64,000 bases of DNA from an uncultured Bacilli bacterium (lineage in GTDB: Bacteria; Bacillota_I; Bacilli_A; RF39; UBA660). A program made the position numbers and the translations under genes. The notes beneath the pieces are model-generated. The model ran no database searches, was not told where the DNA came from, and saw only the letters and a program-made list of their open reading frames with translations. Below are positions 35,850-45,600 of this stretch, in pieces. The stretch's first letter is position 1; the number at the start of each line of letters is the position of its first letter. The stretch is from NCBI GenBank assembly GCA_910588025.1, contig CAJUQG010000003.1, positions 1 to 64,000 on the forward strand, written 5' to 3'.

Positions 35850-38800
35850 TTAAATTTTCATTTTACTTTTTTTATAATATAGATATCCAATACCAACTAG
35901 TGAAAGGATGGAAATGATTCCATAACTAGCTACAGAAGAAATACCCGTTTGAGGATTCTTTATTTTTCGAATTGTCATCTCATGAGTTAATTTCATACCA
36001 TTTACTTCGATAGTAAACGTAACTTTTCCAGGATTTATTCCTGTAATGATTCCAGATTCATCAATCGTAGCAATGGATTCATCACTTGATGAATAAGTAT
36101 AAATTAAATCATCTGTAACATCGGTTGGATTTAAAGTAACATTTAATTTTGTTGTATCTCCAACATTTAATTCATTCACTGGATTTTCTAACGAAATACT
36201 TTCTAAATGAACTTCTGTTACATTTACTTCTACACTTTTTTCAAGGTCTTTATAAGTTGCAGTAATGGTTACAGTTCCTTCTTTTTTACCTGTTACGATA
36301 CCAAATTCATTTACTATAGCTATTTCTTCATCGCTACTTGTCCATTTAATTTGGTCTTTTTCAGTTGTATTTTCCGGTGTTACTAATACTTCTAATTGTT
36401 TTTCTTCTTTTCTTTTTATTTCTAATTTATCAGTTGCAAATTCCATATCTGTAATAGGAATGATTTCTACTTCTACTGTTACAGTTACTTTCATACCGTT
36501 TGATAATGATCCTGTAATCACTGATAATCCAGCATTTTTAGCTGTTACAATACCAGAATCATTTACAGTTGCAACTGATTCATTATTACTTGTCCAAGTA
36601 ATTGTTTGATCTGTCGCGTTTTCTGGATTAATTTTTGTTACTATAGTAGATGTTGTACCTTTTAATACTTTGATGTTATCTTTAGAAACTAAATGAAAGC
36701 TTGTTACTGGAATGACAACTTTTACAGTTATTTTGTCTTCTTTGGCACCAGATTTTGCTGTAATGATTGCTGTACCAGCATTTTTAGCAGTAATCATACC
36801 TAGATTATTGACACTGACAATATTATTATCACTACTTGACCAGTTTAATGTATCTGAGTTATCACTTGGTTCTACTTTAGCTGTTAAATTATTTGTTGTA
36901 TTGATATTCATTGTAATTTCTTTTTGGCTATTAATTGTAACCCTAGTGGTAGGAATGGTTACCGTAACATTTAATGAAGCAGTTAACCCATTTGAAGTTG
37001 TTGCTGTAATGGTTGCAGTACCTTTTCCAACTGATTTTACAACGCCGTTATTGTTTATTGTTGCAACACTGTTATCACTACTTGTCCAAGTAATGGTTTT
37101 ATCACTAGAGGTTATATTAGGTGTTAATTTTACTTCTAATTTTTCTTCTTGTCCTTTTCCTTCTAATGTTAGTGAATCTTTATTTAATTCTATTTTAGTA
37201 ATTGGATCAATGACTGTAATTGTAGAAGTTACAGTTTCTTTGTGTTGAGGGTTCATGTTACTAGTCCAAGTTGCCGTAATAATTGCAGTACTTGCAGAAC
37301 CATCATTTGGTGAAATTGCTGTTACTTTTCCAAATTGATCAACAGTAGCTACAGAAGGATTACTACTTGTCCAAGTAATCAATCCAGTTTCTTCTGCACC
37401 AGTAGTTGGTGTAGCAATTAAATCAATTGTTTCTCCCTTTTTTAAAGTTTGATTTGGAATATTGATATTTAAGCCTTCTACTTCTTTTAGTACTTTAATT
37501 TTTCTTGTTTTTGTAATACTTCCACTTTGAATTGTTAGTGTAGTTTCTCCAGCATTTTTAGCAGTAATTAGTCCACTATTATCAACGGTTGCAATTGTGT
37601 TATCTAAAACACTCCAAGTGATAGTTTTATCATTTGCATTTGCTGGGATGACACTAGCTATTACTTTTTGTGTTTGATTTGGAAGTAATGTAATCGTATC
37701 TGTAATATCAATAGAAATATCTGTAACAGGAACATTTACGTTTACTTTAACAGAATCAGAATGATTACCTACCGTTAACGTAATCGTTGCTTCTCCACCA
37801 TCTATCGCTGTTACTTTTCCAAATTGATCAACAGTAGCTACAGAGGTATTACTACTGGTCCATTTTAATGTATCTGTAGTATCTGATGGTGTTACAACTC
37901 CAGTTAGTGTTTTTGTAGTATTTTTATCTATTGTAAAATCGGTTTCATTAATGGTAACACTTGTTGCAGGTGAAGTAACATTAAGTACTACACTATCTGT
38001 AAATTTTTCTGATGTCTCATTGGAAGTTGCAGTTACACTAATAGTTATAGTCCCATTTTTTAAGATGCTTACTACCCCATTATTATTTACAGTAGCTACA
38101 GAGGTATTACTACTTGTCCAAGTATAATTAATCGTATCACTTGTTGTACTTGGAGTTGTCTTAGTTGTAAGAGTAATTGGACCACTTAATGTATTTTTGT
38201 TTATTTCTAGTGTATTATTTGTAATTTCGTTATTACTAATATTTACACCACGCAAGTGTTCTTTTACGTTTACTACTACTTCAAATTCTTTTTGGAAAGC
38301 AGTTACTTTGATTTTAGCAGTACCAATTTTTAAACCAGTTACTACGCCATTTTCTACTTTTACTACATCGAGTCCGTCAGTTATTTGATAAGTGAAATTT
38401 TTATCATCGGTTGTATCTTTTGGTGAATAATCAACTACAATATTATCATTTTTATTAGAGCTTCCTAAATCAATTTCTAGTGTTGGTGTTGTTAAATTAA
38501 TACTACTTTCAATCACAGGAACTCTTATAAATACACTTTCATTCACACCATTTACGGTTACTGGTGTAAGCGTTTGTCCGCCATCTGTTATTTTATTTGC
38601 TTCAATGTTTGTTAAAGTAATATCTGTTTTACCAGAAGCAGTTTCTAGTACTTCAAAAGTAATATCTCCAATATCTAAACTAGTATTGGTTGGAGCACCC
38701 ATATACATGATTGACCAAACTAAAAGTCCGTTTCCTTCATCCATTACATTTTCACTTGGGCTTGGATTTTTTGTTGTTGGATTGTAACTTATTAATTTTA

Positions 38801-39080
38801 ATTTTGTAGGGTCATAATTGATGAAGAAAGAAAGTGAATTAAATTCTTTATCGTTTTCAAAATCTAAGTGGTACGTTACTGTTTTTTTACTACCACTTTC
38901 ACTACGATCAATGATGGCATCTTGACCATTTTGAGCAGCGATAACTGGATTTGTTACACTTACTTTCAGGGTTGGAGTTGCATCTGCTACTGCATAGGCA
39001 ATGACAGATACAAAACAGATTACACTAATGATTAAACCAGTCCACTTTTGTTTTAATTTCCATTTTCTTTTTTTTGTCAT
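35850..39080 (-). CDS. Cell wall-anchored protein: cohesin-like domain, ten Big_2 domains, NPQTG sorting signal
   Basis: 1076 residues from the ATG at 39080 (GAGGTG seven bases upstream; a GTG three codons earlier is part of that site). Signal peptide 1-33. Residues 34-195 look like a cohesin: SLSFFINYDPTKLKLISY, then LLVWSIMY, DIGDITFEVLE and a terminal LTPVTVNG. Then ten Big_2 immunoglobulin-like domains (about 200-1035), each with the ITWTSSNxSVATV...GxVTA core. The C-terminus is NPQTG (1042-1046), a hydrophobic helix and KKSKMKI: a sortase signal, although the usual motif is LPxTG. Inferred role: a wall-bound docking protein for dockerin-bearing neighbours. Confidence 0.85.
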   Translation of the reverse strand: MTKKRKWKLKQKWTGLIISVICFVSVIAYAVADATPTLKVSVTNPVIAAQNGQDAIIDRSESGSKKTVTYHLDFENDKEFNSLSFFINYDPTKLKLISYNPTTKNPSPSENVMDEGNGLLVWSIMYMGAPTNTSLDIGDITFEVLETASGKTDITLTNIEANKITDGGQTLTPVTVNGVNESVFIRVPVIESSINLTTPTLEIDLGSSNKNDNIVVDYSPKDTTDDKNFTYQITDGLDVVKVENGVVTGLKIGTAKIKVTAFQKEFEVVVNVKEHLRGVNISNNEITNNTLEINKNTLSGPITLTTKTTPSTTSDTINYTWTSSNTSVATVNNNGVVSILKNGTITISVTATSNETSEKFTDSVVLNVTSPATSVTINETDFTIDKNTTKTLTGVVTPSDTTDTLKWTSSNTSVATVDQFGKVTAIDGGEATITLTVGNHSDSVKVNVNVPVTDISIDITDTITLLPNQTQKVIASVIPANANDKTITWSVLDNTIATVDNSGLITAKNAGETTLTIQSGSITKTRKIKVLKEVEGLNINIPNQTLKKGETIDLIATPTTGAEETGLITWTSSNPSVATVDQFGKVTAISPNDGSASTAIITATWTSNMNPQHKETVTSTITVIDPITKIELNKDSLTLEGKGQEEKLEVKLTPNITSSDKTITWTSSDNSVATINNNGVVKSVGKGTATITATTSNGLTASLNVTVTIPTTRVTINSQKEITMNINTTNNLTAKVEPSDNSDTLNWSSSDNNIVSVNNLGMITAKNAGTAIITAKSGAKEDKITVKVVIPVTSFHLVSKDNIKVLKGTTSTIVTKINPENATDQTITWTSNNESVATVNDSGIVTAKNAGLSVITGSLSNGMKVTVTVEVEIIPITDMEFATDKLEIKRKEEKQLEVLVTPENTTEKDQIKWTSSDEEIAIVNEFGIVTGKKEGTVTITATYKDLEKSVEVNVTEVHLESISLENPVNELNVGDTTKLNVTLNPTDVTDDLIYTYSSSDESIATIDESGIITGINPGKVTFTIEVNGMKLTHEMTIRKIKNPQTGISSVASYGIISILSLVGIGYLYYKKSKMKI

Positions 39081-39105
39081 AGTAAACACCTCTATTATTA
39101 AGTTT

Positions 39106-39114
39106 ATTTTATCA
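39106..39114 (-). promoter_or_regulatory. Possible promoter of the NPQTG protein gene
   Basis: TGATAAAAT on the minus strand in the 75-bp gap after the 39156 gene. No terminator is visible in that gap, so read-through from the upstream operon is also possible. Confidence 0.4.
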
Positions 39115-39155
39115 TTTTCTTTGATTAATTACTATCTATTTTCTTCTATTTTACA

Positions 39156-40043
39156 CTATTCACTTTTTAAGCCAAGACTTCTTCTTAAGATATAGTACAC
39201 ATCTCCAGCATCAATACGATTGTTGTTATTGATATCTCCTCGGATTAACTCTTCAGCAGTTGGTTTATTTAATCCAAGACTCATTCTAAGAGCAAGATAA
39301 TGATCCAACGGATTTATTTTACCATCACCATTAATATCTCCTTTTAAATAATCAAGAACTGTTACTTTGGTTTGTAATGTTTTCATACCATAACTTGCAG
39401 TAACGTTTGTTTCACCACTTTGATTGGCTTTTATTTTTCCATTACTATCTATACTTACTAATGTATTATTTTTAGAAGTAAAGGTGACTTTATTTGGAGA
39501 AATGATTAGTCCATTTGGAACATACATTTCTAATTGATAAGTTTCTCCTACACTTAGTTTTAAATCACTTGCATTTAATTTTAATTCATCATAATTTACA
39601 ATATTTATTTCCTTTTCTAAATTATTAGGAGATAAAGGTGTCGAATCTGCAAATGATAATTTGGGATTTTCTAATTTTAAATTAGCACTACAAGTATTTT
39701 CTTTTGCTTTTAAAGTAACTTTTAACATAGTAAAATCTTCTTTTGTTCCCATTAAATTACTGTAAGCAAATTTTTTACTTTTTTCATAATATGTAGCGAA
39801 TGGATTTTGTATCTCCACTTTAACTACATCAAAACAAGTTTCATCACTTACGGAAATGATTCCACCTGCAGATATTAATTCAGATCCCTGAATACTACTA
39901 AATATAAGATTTTGAGTGAATTCTTCTGTTATTTCAAATAATTCATTTCCTTCCCATGCTATATTGGCGGAAGAACTTGCGTATACACACATGGGTATTG
40001 CTAAGAGCAATAAAAAGGAGATGAAAATATGATTTTTCTTCAT
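39156..40043 (-). CDS. Secreted cohesin-like/Big_2/dockerin protein
   Basis: 295 residues. Signal peptide 1-22; a cohesin-like beta domain (24-150) closely similar in layout to that of the 40062 protein (GNELFEITEE, IQGSELISAGGIISVSD, KLSFADSTPLSP); a Big_2-like domain (153-229); and a type I dockerin (230-295) with two EF-hand-like calcium loops, DINGDGKINPLD and DINNNNRIDAGD, each followed by a helix. It carries both partners of a cohesin-dockerin pair, so it could act as an adaptor between anchor and giant proteins. AAGGAGAG ribosome site; 18 bp after the 40062 gene, probably one operon. Confidence 0.85.
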   Translation of the reverse strand: MKKNHIFISFLLLLAIPMCVYASSSANIAWEGNELFEITEEFTQNLIFSSIQGSELISAGGIISVSDETCFDVVKVEIQNPFATYYEKSKKFAYSNLMGTKEDFTMLKVTLKAKENTCSANLKLENPKLSFADSTPLSPNNLEKEINIVNYDELKLNASDLKLSVGETYQLEMYVPNGLIISPNKVTFTSKNNTLVSIDSNGKIKANQSGETNVTASYGMKTLQTKVTVLDYLKGDINGDGKINPLDHYLALRMSLGLNKPTAEELIRGDINNNNRIDAGDVYYILRRSLGLKSE

Positions 40044-40061
40044 ACAAACTCTCCTTTCTAA

Positions 40062-42425
40062 TTATTCATGATAGCGATTTGATCTTGATTTTCTTGCTTC
40101 TTCTTTTCTTAAAGCTTCTTTTTCGCGATTTAATCGTTCTTGTTCATATAATAGTTTTAATTTTTTAGAATCTTTGGTTTCAATTGCTTCATTAATAGCA
40201 TCAAAGATTTCATCTTTTGTGACAATTTCATCATATGGATCATATGGAATTTCTTCATATTTTGCTTCTTTTGTATTTTCTTTGTCTTCTTTAAATTTCG
40301 TTTCTAATTCTTTTTCTGGATAACCAGTGTATTGATTTAATACTCCTCCAGCTTCTACAACATCATCATCTGTTCCATTTTTAGATCCAAAATTAAATTC
40401 AGGTTTAAATTCAATTACTGGCGATGAAGGTGACGCTCCATGAGCATCTACTACTGGAATTTTTGGAGTTTCTTCTTCTTTTCTTTTCTTTAGTAATAAA
40501 ATTAGAATAAAGGTTAATATTCCAATTAATAATAATGATCCAAAAAGTAATAACCATTGTCCAAGAGTAAGTCCTAAAAAGGTACTCTTTCCTTCTTTTG
40601 TAACATTTAAACGGTAGTATTGAACGAATCCATTTTCATCTGTTACTTTAATTAAAATAGCATTGTTTCCTTCTCTTAAATTTTCATTTCCTATAATTTC
40701 TACTTGGGAATTTTCAAATTCAGGAATAGCAGTAATATCAAGTTTATTTACTTTTCCTGTTACAGAAACTTCATATTCATATTTATTTGATTCAAATCTT
40801 GGAGATATTTCTCCGTTTGTAATAATTAAATCTTTTAATTTATTTTGATTTACTTTTTCACTACGATTTACATTAATTGTATAAACTCTTAAAGAGCCAT
40901 CTTCTGCTCTTACCTCAATAGTAACTACATTCATTCCAATTTTAAAATTGTCATTTCCTATAATACTAACAGAGGCATTTTTATCTTCAGCAAATAATTT
41001 TAAATCTAGTGATTCAACATCATTTGGTACTGTGATATTATAACTATTATTATTTTTATCAAATCCTGGTTTTAATTCTCCATCATTTACCATAATACTT
41101 TCTAAGTAATTATTAGCAGATTTTGAAGGAGCGTTTGTATTAGATGCTGATTTACGATTTACATTAACAATATAAACTTTTTCAGAACCATCTTCTGCTG
41201 TAACTGTAATACGTACAGTATTTACTCCTTCTTTCCAACCATTGTTACCACTTATTTTTACAGTAGCTTTTTCATCGTTTGGAAGAGCTGTTACATTTAA
41301 ACCAGTAATGTTATTATTTACACTAATATTATAAGATGTTACATCTTTGTTAAAAGTTGGAATTAAAGTAAATCCTGAAACATCTAAGCTTTTTAGAGTT
41401 GCATCACTATTTTTAGCTGGAACATCTGGTTGTTCATCTCTTTTTGTTACTGCTACTTCATATGTTTTTGTTGTTCCATCTTCTGCTTTTACAATGATAC
41501 TACAAGTTGTTGTTTTATCAGTAAGATTACATGTTTCGCCACTTACAATCGATGCTTTATCATGATTTGGAATGGCATCAAATTTTACACTAGTCGCATT
41601 AGAAGCTGTTTCCATTGTGTAACTTGTTGTATTTGGAGTAAAGGATGGTGATAAAGTATTACCAGTAGATGTTAAAGATTTTAGGGTTGCATCATTGCTT
41701 TTTCCTGGAACAACTGGATCTGGATCTTTTTTTGTAACTACTACTTTGTAAGTTTTTGTTGTTCCGTCTTCTGCTTTTACGGTAATATTACAAGTTGTTA
41801 CTTTAGAAGATAAATTACATGTTCTACCACTTGTTACACTTGCTTTTGGATCTGTTACTGAAGTATTAAAGGTGATACTTCCTGTATTAGCTGGAATACT
41901 ATCAATAGTATAATTAGTAGTTCCAGCGTTAAAGGCTGGTGAAAGTGTACCTACACTTGGTGATAATGATTTTAAAGTTGCATCACTACCAGCTGCTCTT
42001 ACTGTGATTGTTTTTGAGAATGTTGCTGGAGATAATCCTGTATCATCTGCGAATGCTAATTTTGGTTTTGTAATATTGATTGTAGCTGTACAAGGAGAGG
42101 ATCCAGCTGTAAATTTAACAGTTGTAAGTTGCGTGTCATTTCTTGTACCATTTAAATCAGTCCATGCAAATTTTCTAGAACCAGTATAACTTAGACAAGT
42201 ATTATCTGAAGATGATATTTCCCCACCTACAGAAATGATTTCTGATCCTTGAATACCAGTTGCCCAAATAGTCATTGTTAATTCTTGTCCAACGAGAACT
42301 GTATCATTACCACGCCATTCAAATCTTGCAGTAGTACCATCTGCAGCAAAAGATTGTGGTAATCCTGCTGCTATTAATAAGCTTATAGCAATGGATAAGA
42401 TTCCTATTCTTAATTTTCGTTTCAT
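40062..42425 (-). CDS. Transmembrane-anchored cohesin-like protein with cadherin-like repeats
   Basis: 787 residues from the ATG at 42425 (GGAGG upstream). Signal peptide 1-26; a cohesin-like domain (about 28-150: GNDTVLVGQELTMTIWATG, IQGSEIISVGGEISSSD, KLAFADDTGLSP); five cadherin-like beta-sandwich repeats (about 155-610), each starting SDATLKSL-like, with a Y(T/N)I strand and ending VTAEDGxxKxYxVxVxR; a membrane helix (about 615-640); and a charged cytoplasmic tail of about 150 residues, helical near its end. Unlike the NPQTG protein it is held by the membrane, so signal transfer to the cell interior is possible. First gene of an operon with 39156. Confidence 0.85.
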   Translation of the reverse strand: MKRKLRIGILSIAISLLIAAGLPQSFAADGTTARFEWRGNDTVLVGQELTMTIWATGIQGSEIISVGGEISSSDNTCLSYTGSRKFAWTDLNGTRNDTQLTTVKFTAGSSPCTATINITKPKLAFADDTGLSPATFSKTITVRAAGSDATLKSLSPSVGTLSPAFNAGTTNYTIDSIPANTGSITFNTSVTDPKASVTSGRTCNLSSKVTTCNITVKAEDGTTKTYKVVVTKKDPDPVVPGKSNDATLKSLTSTGNTLSPSFTPNTTSYTMETASNATSVKFDAIPNHDKASIVSGETCNLTDKTTTCSIIVKAEDGTTKTYEVAVTKRDEQPDVPAKNSDATLKSLDVSGFTLIPTFNKDVTSYNISVNNNITGLNVTALPNDEKATVKISGNNGWKEGVNTVRITVTAEDGSEKVYIVNVNRKSASNTNAPSKSANNYLESIMVNDGELKPGFDKNNNSYNITVPNDVESLDLKLFAEDKNASVSIIGNDNFKIGMNVVTIEVRAEDGSLRVYTINVNRSEKVNQNKLKDLIITNGEISPRFESNKYEYEVSVTGKVNKLDITAIPEFENSQVEIIGNENLREGNNAILIKVTDENGFVQYYRLNVTKEGKSTFLGLTLGQWLLLFGSLLLIGILTFILILLLKKRKEEETPKIPVVDAHGASPSSPVIEFKPEFNFGSKNGTDDDVVEAGGVLNQYTGYPEKELETKFKEDKENTKEAKYEEIPYDPYDEIVTKDEIFDAINEAIETKDSKKLKLLYEQERLNREKEALRKEEARKSRSNRYHE

Positions 42426-42451
42426 TTTAAATCCTCCAAACAATATTTATA

Positions 42452-42463
42452 GAGCATATGCTC
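42452..42463. promoter_or_regulatory. 12-bp palindrome in the leader of the 42425 gene
   Basis: GAGCATATGCTC is a perfect palindrome between the promoter (42479-42508) and the ribosome site. It may be an operator or an RNA hairpin next to the ribosome site. Confidence 0.3.
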
Positions 42464-42478
42464 CTTATTATTAAATTT

Positions 42479-42508
42479 ATTATACAACTTTTATAACATT
42501 ACTGTCTA
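42479..42508 (-). promoter_or_regulatory. Promoter of the 42425-39156 operon
   Basis: TAGACA and TATAAT with an 18-bp spacer on the minus strand. Confidence 0.6.
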
Positions 42509-42587
42509 CAAAATTCGACATTATTCTGCAAAATAAAAATGGGATGTTATTTCTTTTTAGTCCTTCAAATTTGGGAATAAACTAATA

Positions 42588-42618
42588 GAAAAAAATGCAG
42601 ACTTATTTTAGTCTACAT
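42588..42618 (-). terminator. Terminator of the 42624 giant gene
   Basis: ATGTAGACT pairs with AGTCTGCAT (one U-G pair), 6-nt loop, followed by T7 on the minus strand. Confidence 0.85.
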
Positions 42619-42623
42619 TTAAT

Positions 42624-45600
42624 TTATTCAATTGGTCTTGGATGAATAAAACTTCTCTCTAGATAATGGTTAATTACTTTTCCTGAATCTAGTGGGTCAA
42701 TCTCTCCATCAATATTTATATCACCAGCGATTGCATATGCATTTAAAAGTTCTGTTCTTTCTAGATAATGGTTAATAATTTTTCCAGAATCTAATGGGTC
42801 AATTATTCCATCACCATTAACATCTCCAAGAACTACAATTGTTTTTGAATCTTTTTCTACTCCATCAATTATTAATTTGATAACCATTCCAGTTCCAACA
42901 TATTCATCTTCTGCTATTTCTGTGATTCCATCTTCTTGATAAATGAATAGTTTGCTGTTTTCATTATCTAATTGATCTTTTAGTTCTGAAGGAGCGATTT
43001 CATCTGTAACAGATAAAATATAATCATCGTTAATTGTATGACCAAATGTTATAGAAGTAATTTTTTCTTCTACTACGTCGACACGATTTATTTTCACCAC
43101 ATAAGTTTCACTATTGCCATCTTCCGCTGTGACAACGATAGTAACTGAAGTTTCTCCAACTGGTAAATTATCTAGTGTTTTGGTACTTCCTGAAACATAA
43201 TCTTCCCCATTTATTTTGATAAGAGCACCACTATGTTCTGAAGTAGCAATGAAATCTATGGTATTTAAATCATTTGATAAATCTACTGTATATTCATACA
43301 CTTCTTTACCAAAGCTTGGAGTAAGTGTTCCTGCTCCCACCGTTATATTACTTAAGAAGGCATTATTACTTGGTGTTTTGGTATAAGCAATTTCATACGT
43401 TGTTTTAGTTGTGTTATCCTCAGCAGTTACTTCGACTTTAATCGTTCCACTGGTATTTGGAAGATTTACGGTACTACTTGATTGTTCGACATCATTTACA
43501 TAGTATTTTATACTTGCTAAGGTATCACTTAATGAGGCTTCTATTTTTAAAGAGGCAAGATTGTATGGAATATCTCCAATACTATAATGATTATCTGCTG
43601 CACTACCAAAGTTTGGAGTTAAAGCATATTCTTTGGTTGTATCTGTTACATCCATCACTTTTAAATCTGTTAAAGAGGCATCATTACTTGCTGTATAATC
43701 TGCTCTTTCAATATCAACGGTATAAGTTTCTTCATCCCCATTTTGAGCAGTTACGACAATGGTTACGGTTGTTTTACCAACTGCTAAACTGCTAAATGTT
43801 TTGGTTAGTACTTCTTCTCCATTCATTGTTACAGTAGAAGTATTATCTTCTTTTGTCACATTTAATCTTACTGTATCTAAATCATTTGGAATGCTAATTT
43901 TATACGTTTTTACTTCTGGTTTAAATGGTTCACTTAAACTTAAAGCGTTATTTTCTTTATCAAATGCTTCGATATTCGATAAGTTGTTATTAAAAGAATT
44001 TACTTTGGTATAAGAAATCGTATAAGTTTTGGTAGCGATTTTATCTGCTGCTAGGACTCTTACTTCGACATTTTTTGCACCTAAGGCCGAATCAAGGGTT
44101 ATTTCACAACTTGAGGCATCATGACAACTTGTAATTTCGTTGTTATCGTAATAATAAGATACCGTGGCATTGGTATTTGTCTTTCCAGCATTGATATGTA
44201 ATTTATCTACTGCTTGGAAGATGTTTCCAATACTATAGTTTTCTTTTTCACTTTCAAATGTTACTTCATTTGTTCCATCGGTAAATGGATATTCATCTAC
44301 TGATAAGGTATTTAGGGTTGCTTCATCACTTGCTGATATTTCAATGTTAAAGGTATAAGTTTTATCTGGGGCATTAGTATCTTCTGGATGAACCGTTAAG
44401 ATAATTGGAGTATCTGCTACATTAAATGTCCCATTTCCATCTACGGTTGCTGCGGCAATAGATGGTATTCCTTCAATATCAATACTCGTGGTACCAAATG
44501 GTACTACGATAGTATACGTATCATTGGTTGGTGATAATGTTTCTTTTAGTGAACCAACATTTAATTTGACTTCTTTTAATGTCGCATTGGTTGAAGCTGG
44601 TTTTTTCACAGTAATGGTATAATGTTCTTCTGTATCATTTTCCGCTTTTACGGTAATGTGATAAATATTATCACCAGTTACTAATTCTAAGTCATTATCT
44701 TCTAATGTTACCGTTGAAGTTGGTTCTACGGCTTCGGCAAGTATTTCAGAAGCAAGTAATTTTTCTTTGGTTTCTTCTACATTGATTGTGTAGTTTTTCG
44801 TATTTTCAAAGTCAATCGCTTCTTCAAAGGTATAGGTACCTACGGTTAATGTTTTTAAGTAGGCATTGCCATTTTTGGCACGATTTACTTTAATTTTATA
44901 AGTTAAAGTTTTGGTTGTATCTTCTGCTACAGTATGAATTTCAATGGTGTTTTCTCCAGTATTTAAACTATGAGTAGTATTTCCACTTGTTATCGAAGCA
45001 TCCGTATCCGTAGTTTCTCCAGAAATAATAATGTTTTTGATTTCATTTCCAACATCTGGAATGGTATATTCATATACACCATCTTGTAAGGTTATTTCTG
45101 TTTCTGTATCTGACATATTAAACTTATAAGCTAATTTTTTTAAAGTAGCATCGGTTTTTGGTAATTTTATTATTTCAACATAGTATTTGGCTTCAATTCC
45201 TGATTCACTTGTAATGGTAAATTCTTTGGTTACAGTACCAGTGGAAATGCTATAGGTATCAGAAGTTCCTGCATCAACACCTAAGTATTCGATTTGGGCT
45301 AAGGCACTATCCGATACAGCATCAAAGATGACTTTATCTACTGTACCAGGAATTGTTACAGTAAAACGATTTAATTGACTTGCGTGAGCATTGACAACAA
45401 ATTCATTTCCCTCTGTATCTTTGATTTTTAATGATTTTAAAGAATTTACTCTACTTTGTTCTCTTAGAATTTTCAAAGTATAAGTTTCTTTCTTACCATT
45501 TTCCGCGGTTACTTCAATGGTGAAGGTTTCATCGGAAGATGCTAGAGTAACTGTTTTTAAATCGCCATCTTTAATTTTTTGATGAGCTTCTCCCAGTTCC

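Noticed and set aside
36265..37248. Plus-strand frames inside the Big_2 and cadherin-like genes
   Set aside because: Regular repeats on the minus strand leave long antisense frames open; they lack ribosome sites and sensible composition.
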